Assembly: GCA_035546335.1 (NCBI GenBank)
Contig: DATKDP010000106.1
Location: 95,806 to 159,805, forward strand
Length of the DNA: 64,000 nt
Direction: 5' to 3'
Source: DATKDP01 sp035546335
Lineage (GTDB): Bacteria; Acidobacteriota; Thermoanaerobaculia; Gp7-AA8
The stretch's first letter is position 1; the number at the start of each line of letters is the position of its first letter. The position numbers were made by a program, and so were the translations under genes. Below, piece by piece: positions 8,832 to 18,100 of the stretch. The notes beneath the pieces were generated by a model, which made no database searches, was not told the DNA's origin, and worked only from the letters and a program-made list of their open reading frames with translations.

Positions 8832-9835
8832 CGTCGCGATGGGGCCGCGGCGGATTCGCCTTCCTCTTTCTCTTCGTCCTGGTGCCCTCCGCCTTCGCCT
8901 GACCCGCCTGAGCGAATCCCAATCTCTCCGGTGGAGAGATCCGACAACAGATCGTTGCGCCCGGCGAATGGCGAATCGGCATCGAGAGTGCCTTCGGGCG
9001 GTTCGACTCGTCGCATGTCGCTTCCTGTCCCGATGTCGCTCCGGAGTGTGCAACGATCGCGATTCCCGATCACCGGCACGAAGTGCAGGTCGAGCTGTTT
9101 CACACCAGCCTGCTCGTCGATTACGGCCTGCGTAACGGGATGCAGTTGTCGCTGCGCGTCCCATACGACCGCAAGGACATCGACGTCCGCTACACGACAC
9201 TCGACGGCGGGACCTTCGATCCGCCGTACGGTGACATCCACCACCGCTCGGAACGTCTCTCCGGCGTTTCCGACGCGGAGCTGTTCTTCATCGTGCAGCC
9301 GGCCCGTTGGGACGGCGCACGCTGGCGGCTTGCGGCGGGTGGCGGCGTCACACTCCCGATCGGCGCGACGGAAGAGGATCCGGTACGCCTCGGGCGGGAA
9401 GGAAGGGAGCATCAGCACATTCAGTTCGGCAGCGGGACAGTCGATCCGAAGCTGCTCGTTCAGGCATCGCGCAGACTTGCCTGGGGCGAGCTCGGTGGTT
9501 CGGTCAGCGGACGGTTCCCTCTCTACGAGAGCAGCGAAGGGTTTCGCGGTCCGGTGACCATCGACTGGTCACTCGGTCCGGCGATCGCAATCGGAACAAC
9601 GACGCTGATGCCGCAGCTCATCGGCCGCTATCAGACGCGGGCGCGATGGAATGGAGAGTACGATGAGGGGACGGGCTTCGTGAACAGCGGCGTCGCGGCT
9701 CGCCTCGCGATTCCCCTCCTCGGCTTTGTCCTCATCCCCGGAGTCTATACCGAGGTATGGTCGCACGGATTCGAAGACGAGACGTTCGAGCAGGGTACGA
9801 CGTGGTCACTGTCCGTGGCGCGCGTGATCCGGTGA
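8828..9835 (+). CDS. putative selenoprotein: exported beta-barrel-like protein with a UPAU motif at the mature N-terminus
   Basis: Reading from TTG 8828, coupled to the stop of the thioredoxin gene, gives a clear signal peptide (GGFAFLFLFVLVPSAFA). TGA follows at 8900, then CCC, GCC, and a second TGA at 8909. The frame then stays open for about 307 codons to 9835. Read as selenocysteine, the mature protein starts U-P-A-U-A-N-P-N-L, a selenium version of a CPxC motif. No ATG, GTG or TTG occurs in this frame between the TGAs and GTG 9083, although that stretch looks coding (IVAPGEWRIGIESAFGRF). The remainder has alternating beta-strands like outer-membrane transporter proteins. A stem-loop fitting a bacterial SECIS lies at 8922-8940. 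The alternative is a gene broken by two nonsense changes or an assembly error. Beta-barrel function is inference; total length would be 335 residues. Confidence 0.7.
8922..8940 (+). promoter_or_regulatory. candidate bacterial SECIS stem-loop for the UGA codons at 8900 and 8909
   Basis: ATCTCTCC at 8922-8929 and GGAGAGAT at 8933-8940 form a perfect 8-bp stem closing a GGU loop. The loop begins 18 bases after the second TGA and 27 after the first. As I recall, bacterial SECIS elements lie just downstream of UGA, with the loop about 16-37 bases away and at least one G in its first two positions; this hairpin meets both. Confidence 0.6.
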
Positions 9836-9843
9836 GCGGATCC

Positions 9844-10192
9844 GAAGTGGCCGAACTTGGGGGCGGGCGGGAAGTGGCCGAACTTTGTCGCGGATGCGGC
9901 CGCGGGAGTCCGGCGTTCTTGCGATGGTCAAACCTAGCATCCGCGACAAGTTCGGTCCGTGACCGATCGCGAGATCGATCCAAGCCGGCCGCTGTGCCGG
10001 CCGCCTTCGCGGCCTCGCGATTCGCCACGAGCCTCGTGCTTCGACCCGCGTCGCGGGACGATCTCGCGGGCTTGTGCTCTCGGTCCAGCTCGACGCCCGC
10101 GATTCGGGCAGGACCGAAGTTGTCCGCTTCGGCGCGCGAGAGGTTACGAGGTCCTGCAGCGTCTGGCCGAAGCGGACAAACTTCGGCCACAG
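9844..10192. repeat. intergenic inverted-repeat element (GAAGTGGCCGAACTT family), copy 1
   Basis: gaagtggccgaactt occurs at 9844 and again at 9871, and the inverse form aacttcggccac closes the element near 10190. Inside are two strong hairpins: tttgtcgcggatgc with gcatccgcgacaa (about 9883-9951), and ccgaagttgtccgcttcgg with its near-perfect inverse (about 10114-10187). A shorter copy lies near 56980-57115. No coding gene is seen between 9836 and 10286. Confidence 0.75.
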
Positions 10193-10286
10193 ACTCACGG
10201 TTCGCCGGGGCCGGACGAAGCTGTTCGCCTTCCGAGAGGTCGAGCGAGCCTGATGCGGCATCTCGCGGCTCACTGCAGCATGCATT

Positions 10287-10766
10287 CTACTTCTCGATCT
10301 CGAATTCCTCTTCGGCGACACATTCGCCGTTCGCGTAGACTTCGGCCTTGTACGTGCCGGGAGTCCAGCTCGCGGTTCCTGGCGCCTGGAAATGCGTATA
10401 GAGCTCTCCCGGAGTCAGCTGACGGGAGTCTTCGCCCAGAGCGCTTCCATCGGTTCCGAGCCAGGCTACTCGCACGGTCGCGCCTGCGGGAGCGTTGCGC
10501 ACTTCCATTGCGAGATAGATCTCATCGCCGGCCCGGAAGTCGCCGGTCCCTTCGCCGAGCGGAACGCGCCCTTCGGCGTTGACTCCGCGCGCGAGCGTGA
10601 AGTCGTCGAGCCAGCGTTCCGCAGCTACGGGTGATGTCGTGTCTGCGGCGGTGGTGGCCGTTGTCTCGGTTTCCGTCGGATCGGTGAGCCACGGTTGAGG
10701 CGGTTCGCTGCGACATGCACTCAGCGCGACGAGCAGGGCGACGGGCGCGAAGATTCTTCGGTTCAT
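10287..10766 (-). CDS. lipoprotein of unknown function
   Basis: 159 residues from ATG 10766, chosen for the ribosome site aaggagaag just upstream and the lipoprotein signal that follows (ALLVALSAC, lipid-anchored Cys near residue 18). After a low-complexity Thr-rich linker (about 25-50) comes a compact beta-rich domain (RWLDDFTLARGVNAEGRVP, then PGTYKAEVYANGECVAEEEF). It resembles an Ig-like extracellular fold. No family was recognised. The neighbours (repeat element, release factor in opposite direction) give no functional hint. Confidence 0.75.
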   Translation of the reverse strand: MNRRIFAPVALLVALSACRSEPPQPWLTDPTETETTATTAADTTSPVAAERWLDDFTLARGVNAEGRVPLGEGTGDFRAGDEIYLAMEVRNAPAGATVRVAWLGTDGSALGEDSRQLTPGELYTHFQAPGTASWTPGTYKAEVYANGECVAEEEFEIEK

Positions 10767-10883
10767 TTCTTCTCCTTCCTCTGATAAAAGCGAGGTGACG
10801 TGCCAGTGCAGTGCCATCGAGGATCGAGAGAGCCGTGTGGAGAGGCACTTGCAGCGAACCGAAGCGTACGACGGAGGGAATGA

Positions 10884-11330
10884 TTGGTCCTGGCATCGGA
10901 TGATCCGCAGAGCGTCATCGTCGCCGGGGATGTGTTGATTCCCCTCTCGGAGATCCGTTTCACGGCGTCGAGAAGCGGCGGCCCTGGCGGGCAGAACGTC
11001 AACAAGGTCAGCACGCGTGTCTCGTTGGAATTCGACCTCGATGCGTCGCGCTCGCTGGACGAGCAGCAGAAACAGCGACTCCGCCAGCGGCTCTCGTCGC
11101 GGATCAGCAAGGCGGGCGTGCTTCGGGTCACCTCGCAGGCATCGCGGAGCCAGAGTGCCAACCGCGAGGCGGCGCTGGAGCGGTTCGCCGGTCTCGTTCG
11201 AGAGGCGCTTCGGGAGGAGACTCCGCGCAAGCCGACGAAGGCCTCGAGGAGGGCGCGGTTGAAACGGCTCGAGGAGAAGAAGCTGCGATCCCGCAAGAAG
11301 CGGCTCAGAAGAGAACCGGGGGAGGAATGA
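10884..11330 (+). CDS. arfB: ArfB-like peptidyl-tRNA hydrolase (ribosome rescue factor)
   Basis: A 148-residue class I release-factor-type protein that hydrolyses peptidyl-tRNA on stalled ribosomes. The catalytic GGQ lies in SGGPGGQNVNKVSTRV (about residues 31-46). There is no codon-recognition domain, and the Lys/Arg-rich C-terminal tail (SRRARLKRLEEKKLRSRKK) is the part that enters the empty mRNA channel in this family. The start is TTG 10884, placed 5 bases after ggaggg; the nearby ATG at 10880 leads only to a short frame. Length and domain content match ArfB (YaeJ). Confidence 0.9.
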   Translation: MVLASDDPQSVIVAGDVLIPLSEIRFTASRSGGPGGQNVNKVSTRVSLEFDLDASRSLDEQQKQRLRQRLSSRISKAGVLRVTSQASRSQSANREAALERFAGLVREALREETPRKPTKASRRARLKRLEEKKLRSRKKRLRREPGEE

Positions 11331-11356
11331 AAAAGGCCGGCCCCGAAGGGCCGGCC
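11331..11356 (-). terminator. intrinsic terminator with UUCG loop for the cytochrome c gene
   Basis: On the minus strand GGCCGGCCC and GGGCCGGCC form a 9-bp stem with a TTCG tetraloop, followed directly by five T residues. It lies 29 bases past the stop of the leftward cytochrome c gene and just past the stop of the rightward arfB gene. The T-tract orientation fits termination of the leftward transcript. Confidence 0.85.
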
Positions 11357-11385
11357 TGGTCAGGAGGAGTGGATGCGGTGGGGGG

Positions 11386-11718
11386 TCACTTGGTTGCGAT
11401 CGAGCGAATGAAGGTGACCAGTCCCTTGATTTGAGCGTCTGTCAGACCTTTGTTCTTGTAGGCATGCGACGCCTTCTTTTGTTTCCCTCCATTCGCGATG
11501 TCATCTCCGAGCTCCCCGTCGGACTTTTTCTGCACCGCGGGTGAGCGAAGGTCGGCGATCCCCATCTTCTTGCCGACCGCCGTGTCTCCACTGCCGTCCT
11601 GACCATGACATGAGGCGCATTTTCCTTTGAACAGGGCCGCGCTGTCGTTTGCATACGCCGGGCTCGCGAGAGCCACGGCCGCCATGACTGCAATCATCCA
11701 TGTCGCGGTTTTCTTCAT
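11386..11718 (-). CDS. small class I cytochrome c
   Basis: 110 residues from ATG 11718, preceded by aaggag. A signal peptide (MKKTATWMIAVMAAVALASPAYA) is followed by one c-type heme domain: the heme motif CASCH sits in FKGKCASCHGQDGSGDT, and a C-terminal helix (GLTDAQIKGLVTFIRSI) completes the fold. The family acts as a periplasmic one-electron carrier. The axial Met is probably in the GKKMGIADL region. The gene stands alone and ends in a strong terminator, so its redox partner is not shown by context. Confidence 0.88.
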   Translation of the reverse strand: MKKTATWMIAVMAAVALASPAYANDSAALFKGKCASCHGQDGSGDTAVGKKMGIADLRSPAVQKKSDGELGDDIANGGKQKKASHAYKNKGLTDAQIKGLVTFIRSIATK

Positions 11719-11873
11719 TGCCGGCTCCTTCCTGTGACTGGGTGCATTGTGCGTCAGATCGGGAGGTTGCGATGTGACGAGGGCCACCGCGGGCTGTGCT
11801 GCACGTCATCCGAGCGTGGGTTGGTGCCAGTTTCGGGTCGGACGGGCTCGGGTGCAGCGTCCCGAAAAGGTCC

Positions 11874-11979
11874 TTGCACCCCTGCCGGGGTGCGAATCGA
11901 TCTGCGTGATGTCTACCATTCCGGTGGTGGCGCTTCGCGCGCACCACCGGCTGTGATCCATGCACCCTTTCAGGGTGCG
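11874..11979. repeat. dispersed hairpin repeat (CCGGTGGTG...CACCACCGG family), copy 1
   Basis: A main hairpin, ccggtggtggcgcttcgcg paired with cgcaccaccgg (11919-11950), is flanked by two small hairpins, gcacccctgccggggtgc and gcaccctttcagggtgc. A second copy with the same order lies at 32067-32127. The region 11719-12011 holds no gene that I can see. Confidence 0.75.
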
Positions 11980-12011
11980 GGGATTGAAACGCTGCTGGAG
12001 GCACGCAGGTT

Positions 12012-15000
12012 TCAGGCCTCGACTTCCGCGGCCACTCTCGGTCGTGAGGACTTTCGCCAGAGGCGGCGGAGCCAGTCGGCAACCGACTCGACGAGGCTAT
12101 CGACGTAGGGGAGGACGAGCAGCGTCAGGAAGGTGGACGAAACGAGTCCTCCCATCACCGTTCTGGCGAGTGGAAAGTAGAAGAGTCCGCCGACGGCCGA
12201 GCCGCCGATGGCCAGCGGGAGAAGGCCGATGATCGTCGTCGACGCGGTCATCAGGATGGCGCGGAGACGGTCGCGGCCCGCCTGAAGGATCGATTCTTCA
12301 CGCGACAGACCCGATCGCCGGAGCTGGTTCATGTGGTCGAGCAGCACGATTCCGTTGTTGACGACGATTCCCATGAGGATGAGCAGACCGATCTGAGCCA
12401 TCAGATTGAACGGCGTCCTGGTGATGGTCAGCATCCAGATCGCCCCGGGAATGGCGAAGGGGATGGAGAAGAGAATCGCGAAGGGCTGCGCGAGCGATTC
12501 GAAGAGCGAGGCCATGACGATGTAGACGAGCAGAAGTGCTAGCAGAAGATTGAATCCCATCTCCTTGCCCTGCGTGTCCTGCTCGAGCACACGATCGTCC
12601 CACGACCAGGAGTAACCGGGCGGCATGTCGAAGGCGTCCATGAGCGAGGCGATCTCCGTGCGCGTCTTCTGCCACTCCTTCCCTTCGTAGGTCGCGCGCA
12701 CCGAGACGCGAACCTTGCGGTTCTCCCTTCGGATCTCCTCGGCGCGGCGGACGAGATTGAACGTGGCGACGTCGCCGAGAAGGACGTCCTTCCCCGATTG
12801 CGTACGAATCTGCAGTTTCTTCAGATCGTCCAGATTCGTCCGGTCCTCGATGCGAAGTGCCAGCCAGGTCTCCACCTCGTGATCGCCGGCATTGAATCGC
12901 TGCAGCCGCATTCCGCCGAGAGTGAAGGAGAAAACCTCGGAAAGGTCTCCGGCCGTCAGGCCCAGACGGAGGGCCTTGGGGCGATCGACGGCGACCTGGA
13001 TTTCCTGCCTTCCGGCACCGATTCCGGTATTGATGTCTTCGATGCTGGGGATCGTGTCGAGCCGTCGTTCGGCTTCCGTAGCGAGCTGCTGGAGCACGGT
13101 CGCGTCCTGTCCGAAGAATCGAACTGCGAAACGCGTGCTGTCGCCTCCCTCTTCGGAGTCTTCGTCGAAGAAGACGCGCACGCCGGGAATGCCCGGGAGA
13201 TCCTTCCGGATGGTCTGGCGAAGCTCTTTGACCTGACGATCCGACAAATTGGGATTCGAGAGCGTGATCCAGGTCGCGGCGCGGTTCTCGGTGAAGAAGC
13301 TGTAGAGGCCGTCGACGAGGAATCGCTCCTTGTTGGCGTTGAGAAAGTTCTCGATCTGAATGACCGCCTGTTCGGCTTCCGACTTGTAAGTAAAGCCGGA
13401 AAAATCGTAAGCCAGACGGATTCGCGTGTTCTTGTGAGCCGCGAACGGCGCCATCTCGACCCACTTCATCATGAAGGGAAGCGCCGTCAATCCTCCCACC
13501 AGGAGGATGATCATGAACGTCTTCACTTTGTGATGAATGGTCCACCCGAGTATTCGGACGTATCGCTCTTCGAGCGCGCGCATCAGCCGGTTCGGTTTCG
13601 GAGCACGATGGCGCAGGAAGTGAGCCGACATCAGCGGGATCATCGTCAGAGAGGCGAGGAGGGAACAGATCAGGGCGAGCGAGATGGCGATGCCGACTTC
13701 ACGAAGCCAGATCGTGAGCTCCGTCGTCCCGCCGATGATGAGCGGAAGAAAGACGATCAGCGACGTGATGGTCGAAGCGGTGACGGCCATGCCGACCGCG
13801 GCCGCGCCGCTCAGCGCCGCCTTCCGGGTGTCGGGCTCCTCCCGCTGGCGTCGATCGATCGATTCGAGAACGACGATGGCGTTGTCGACGAGCATTCCGA
13901 CGCCGAGCATCAGACCCATCATCGAGAGTATGTTGAGGGTCTTGCCGAGAAAATAGAGGACGCCACACGCGGCGATGATCGAGAAGGGAATCGAGAGGGA
14001 GACGATCAGCGTCGCCGTGAAGCGCCGGAGATAGAAGTACAGGATGAGCACGGCGAGGAAGCCTCCGACGAGCCCCGAGGTCGTGAGGCCGCGGATTCCG
14101 TTGGTGATCTGCTCCGCCTGATCGTCCCAGGTGAAGAGCTTGATTCCCTGCAGCAGCGGATCGGTGGCGATGTCGTCGTTGATCACTTTCATCGCCGCAT
14201 GAACGACTTCGACCGTGTTGGCCGTCGATTCCTTGTAGACGTTCAGGGCAACGGCGTAGCGGCCGTCGAGGTGACGTCCGAACTCGATCGGCGGCTCTTC
14301 GTAGCGAATCTCGGCGATTTCGGTCAGCCTGAGTCCGCGCTCGTTGATGACCACATTCCCGAGCGATTCGACCGAGTCGAAGGCGCCGACGGCTCGGACG
14401 GCATAGCGCATTCCCTGATCGTTGACCTGGCCGAGCACGATGTTTCCCGATGCTCCCTGAAGCCTGCCGATCAGCGCTACGACGTCGACGTTGTGCTCCT
14501 TGATCTTGTCGAGCACCAGGTCGATGCTGATCTCGGGGGGGGCGACACCGTTCAGTTCGACGCGAGCGACTCCCGGGACCCGTCGCAGGCGATTGAGGAC
14601 GCGCGCCTCGATCAAATCGTAATTCTTCGAAAGATCGACCCCCTCGGCGGCGATTCGCGCCTCGATCACCGGAATGTCGCTGGTATTGAACGAGAAGATG
14701 AAGATCTCCCCGATGCCGTCGGGCAGCGAGGGGCGGATCTGATCCATCTTCTCGCTCACCTGCATTCGGATGATGTCGAGATCTTCCCCCCAGTTGAAAC
14801 GCAGCTGGACCCTCGCGCTGTCTGCGGTCGATGTGGACGTCAGTTTCTTGATGCCGGATAGAGTCGACAGCACTTCCTCCACCGGCTTGGTGATCTCCTT
14901 TTCGATCTGAGTGGGATTGGAGTTGGGGTAGGGGATCTCGACGCCGATGAAGGGCGCATCGACTTCCGGTAGGAATGCGAGGGGCATCCGGGAAAGCGCG

Positions 15001-15080
15001 ATCCCTCCGACGACCATCACGCAGACGAGGAGCATGACCGTGGTGATCGGCCGATTCACTGCGAGCTTCGGAAGGTTCAT
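12012..15080 (-). CDS. RND-family efflux pump, second pump subunit
   Basis: 1022 residues, the full length of a hydrophobe/amphiphile RND pump (AcrB/MdtC type). The N-terminal helix (MNLPKLAVNRPITTVMLLV), the porter segments, and the central helix with GVGMLVDNAIVVLESI carrying the Asp of proton relay are visible, and the second half repeats the fold (GIVVNNGIVLLDHMNQLR). It starts 25 bases after the preceding RND gene ends, with gaggag upstream. It is last in the operon with a fusion protein and another RND pump, so it probably forms a mixed trimer like MdtB/MdtC. No outer-membrane channel gene is adjacent. Confidence 0.9.
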   Translation of the reverse strand: MNLPKLAVNRPITTVMLLVCVMVVGGIALSRMPLAFLPEVDAPFIGVEIPYPNSNPTQIEKEITKPVEEVLSTLSGIKKLTSTSTADSARVQLRFNWGEDLDIIRMQVSEKMDQIRPSLPDGIGEIFIFSFNTSDIPVIEARIAAEGVDLSKNYDLIEARVLNRLRRVPGVARVELNGVAPPEISIDLVLDKIKEHNVDVVALIGRLQGASGNIVLGQVNDQGMRYAVRAVGAFDSVESLGNVVINERGLRLTEIAEIRYEEPPIEFGRHLDGRYAVALNVYKESTANTVEVVHAAMKVINDDIATDPLLQGIKLFTWDDQAEQITNGIRGLTTSGLVGGFLAVLILYFYLRRFTATLIVSLSIPFSIIAACGVLYFLGKTLNILSMMGLMLGVGMLVDNAIVVLESIDRRQREEPDTRKAALSGAAAVGMAVTASTITSLIVFLPLIIGGTTELTIWLREVGIAISLALICSLLASLTMIPLMSAHFLRHRAPKPNRLMRALEERYVRILGWTIHHKVKTFMIILLVGGLTALPFMMKWVEMAPFAAHKNTRIRLAYDFSGFTYKSEAEQAVIQIENFLNANKERFLVDGLYSFFTENRAATWITLSNPNLSDRQVKELRQTIRKDLPGIPGVRVFFDEDSEEGGDSTRFAVRFFGQDATVLQQLATEAERRLDTIPSIEDINTGIGAGRQEIQVAVDRPKALRLGLTAGDLSEVFSFTLGGMRLQRFNAGDHEVETWLALRIEDRTNLDDLKKLQIRTQSGKDVLLGDVATFNLVRRAEEIRRENRKVRVSVRATYEGKEWQKTRTEIASLMDAFDMPPGYSWSWDDRVLEQDTQGKEMGFNLLLALLLVYIVMASLFESLAQPFAILFSIPFAIPGAIWMLTITRTPFNLMAQIGLLILMGIVVNNGIVLLDHMNQLRRSGLSREESILQAGRDRLRAILMTASTTIIGLLPLAIGGSAVGGLFYFPLARTVMGGLVSSTFLTLLVLPYVDSLVESVADWLRRLWRKSSRPRVAAEVEA

Positions 15081-15105
15081 GATGCGTCACTCCTCGCCGG
15101 AACGC

Positions 15106-18100
15106 TCATCCGGCGGTTCCCGGTTCCGACTGCATTGCAGGAGCGGTCCATGGTTCGGTACTGCCCTCGGGGTGCTCGACGCGACTCGCCGCTTCGAGAT
15201 CGGCCGGATATTTTTTGCGGTCCAGCAGCGAATAGACGACCGGAATCACGATCAGCGTCAGCATGGTCGCAACGGTCAGCCCGCCGATCACGGTGATGGC
15301 CAGCGGCGAGCGCAGCTCGGCTCCTTCTCCCAGTCCGAGAGCCATCGGGAGGAGTCCGAGAATCGTCGTCATGGAGGTCATCAGAATCGGGCGGAGACGC
15401 ATCGAGCCGGCGCGCAGGAGCGCTTCGTTCCGCGGCACGCCGCTGCGACGCAGTTGATTGACGGCGTCGATGAGCACGATCGCATTGTTCACGACGATTC
15501 CGGCGAGCATCACCATTCCGATCATCGCCACGATGCTGATCGAACGTCCGGAGATCGCCAGCGCACCGATCACGCCGATCGCTCCGAGAGGAAGCGTGAA
15601 GATGATGACGAAGGGATGCAGGAACGACTCGAACTGCGACGCCATGACCAGATAGACCAGAAAGATCGCCAGGGCCATGGCCATGAGCAGCGACCGGATC
15701 GAGCGCCGCATCTCTTCTTCCTGACCGCTCAGTGTCGCTGTGACTCCCGCGGGATAGCTCGCCGCGGCGATGATCCCACGCACATCGGCGGCGACGGACG
15801 CCATGTTCCGCCCCGACAGGTTTCCGGAGATCACGACAGCGCGCTTCTGTCCGATGCGCCGGACCTCGCTCGGACCCTCGGTGAGCAGAACGTCGGCCAC
15901 GCTGGCGAGAAAGATCGGCCGGCCTTCGATCTGTCCGATGATCATTTCGTTGACGTCGGTCACCGACGCCGTCCCCACGTCGACCGATCGGACGAGAATG
16001 TCGATCTCCCGATCTCCCTGCGTGAAGCGCGTCGCAACCTCTCCCTGAACCTTGCTCCGAACGGTCTCGGCGACCTGCGAGAGATCGAGGCCGAGCTGCG
16101 CGAGATGCTCTCGACGGAAGCGTACCTGCAGCTCGGGATTTCCGGCATCGGCGGACGACTTGACATCGACCAGGCCGCCGATCTTCTCGATGTCCGCTTT
16201 CAACGAGCGCGACACCTCCCGAATCTCCTCCAGATTGTCGCCGTAGACCTCGACTTCGATCGGTGTCCGGAAGGTGAAGTACGTCGGTCGCTCGAACTTG
16301 TATCGTGCACTTCCAAACGACTCCAGTTGCGAGCGAACCTCGCCGATCACCTTCTCCTCGTCGGCACTCGATGACCCCGGTTTCATCTGCACCTGGATCC
16401 GAGCGCTGTTCTCTCCCTCCGTTCCCGTATTCGAGAGTGAAAGACCCGCGCTGCCGGCGATCGTCGACCAGCTTCCGACGAGATCTTCGCCCTCGAGAAC
16501 GCTCTGCACGTTCTGGATGAATCGATCGGTCGCCTCGAGCGGAGTTCCTTCGGGGAAGTCGACCTGGAAGTGAAACTCCCCCTGGGTGAACGATGGGATG
16601 AGATCGAGTCCGAGACGTGGCGCCGTCAGAAGGGCAACGGCGAACAGGATGGCGACGACTCCGATGACGATGGCGCGGGAACGAAGGCTCCAGTCGAGCA
16701 GGCGCGGATAAAGTGCTGCCAGAGACGAGAGCCCCTTGTCGAATCCGCGGGAGAGAGGCCGGACGGCGAAAGACACTCCGCGCAGGGCGTGCCTGAGCAG
16801 CCATCGAACGAGCCTCACGACGCCAGCGGGAAACGAAACGAAGACCGCCCGTCCGAACCGCCGCATGCGTCCGGCCTCGCCGGCTCCGGGCTCTTCGTCC
16901 GTCGACTCGGACCGGCGACCGGCGAGCGCGGCCATCATCGGAATGAGCGTGAGCGAGACGGCGAGAGAGGCGATGAGGGAGAACGAAACGGTCAGCGCCT
17001 GGTCCTTGAAGAGCTGCGCAGCGATGCCTTCGAGAAATACGACAGGCAGGAAGACGGCGACCGTCGTGAGCGTCGATGCGACGACGGCCATGCCGACTTC
17101 GGAGGCCCCCGTGTTCGCCGCTTCGATCGAATCCGCTCCCGCTTCGCGTTTCTTGAAGATCGATTCGAGAACGACGATGGCGTTGTCGACGAGCATCCCC
17201 ACGCCGAGTGCCAGTCCTCCCAGCGACATGATGTTGAGCGTCGTGCCGGTCTGGTACATGAGGAAGAACGTCGCAACCACGGAGATCGGGATGGAGATGC
17301 CGACGATCACGGTGCTGCGCACGTGTTTGAGGAAGAAGAGAAGAACGATGATGGCGATTGCACCGCCGAGGAGGGCATTGCTGAGGACTTCGTCGACCGA
17401 AGCTCGAATGAATCGCGACTGATCGACGCCGGTGACGACTTCGATGCCTTCGGGAAGCTCCTTTTTGACGCGATCGAGCCGTTGCTGGAGAGATCGCGCG
17501 ACGGAGACGATGTTCGCGTCCCCCTCTTTGTAGATCGCCAGCTCGGCGGCTTCCTTCCCGCCGAAGCGTGTGATGACCTCGCGCTGCTTGTGGCTGCGGA
17601 TGACCTCTGCCACATCGGACATCATGACGTTTCGCCCGTCACGGGTGACGAGCACCGTGTCCATGATGTCCTGGAGATCGACGAACTCGTTCTTCGAACG
17701 GACCAGGTAACGTGCCTCCTTCTCGTAGAGGCTGCCTCCCGCCTGATTCACGTTCTCGCGGCGAAGCTTCTGATTGACGTCTCCGATGGCGAGCCCCATC
17801 AACGACAGCTTCCCTTCGTCGACACGAACCTGAATCTCGTCCTCGAAGCCGCCGTTGACCTTGATCGCGGCGACGCCTTCGGTCGATTCGAGATCCTTTT
17901 TCAGAACCTCTTCAGCGACGTAGCGGAGCTGATAGAGATTGTCGGTGCCGGTGACGTAGAGCCGCACGACCGGATCGTTTGCCGGGTCGAACCGCAGCAG
18001 CACCGGCTTGTCCGACTCGCGAGGCAAGGTCAGCAGATCGAGCTTCTGACGGACGTCGAGGGCCGCGAAATCCATGTCGCGGCCCCAGTCGAACTCGAGC

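Noticed and set aside
9083..9835. GTG 9083 as the start of a 250-residue protein
   Set aside because: It lacks a signal peptide and ribosome site, and drops about 57 coding-like residues in the same frame; the start at 8828 explains more.
11982..11990. GATTGAAAC, the usual 3' end of many CRISPR repeats
   Set aside because: It occurs once, inside a dispersed hairpin repeat; there are no evenly spaced copies and no cas genes.
12798..14861. Long open frames antisense to real genes (also 2884-4809, 5858-7495, 16570-18357)
   Set aside because: They mirror GC-rich coding sequence, show no domain and are rich in Arg, Asp, Glu and His; the other strand holds clear RND, symporter and PIG-L proteins.
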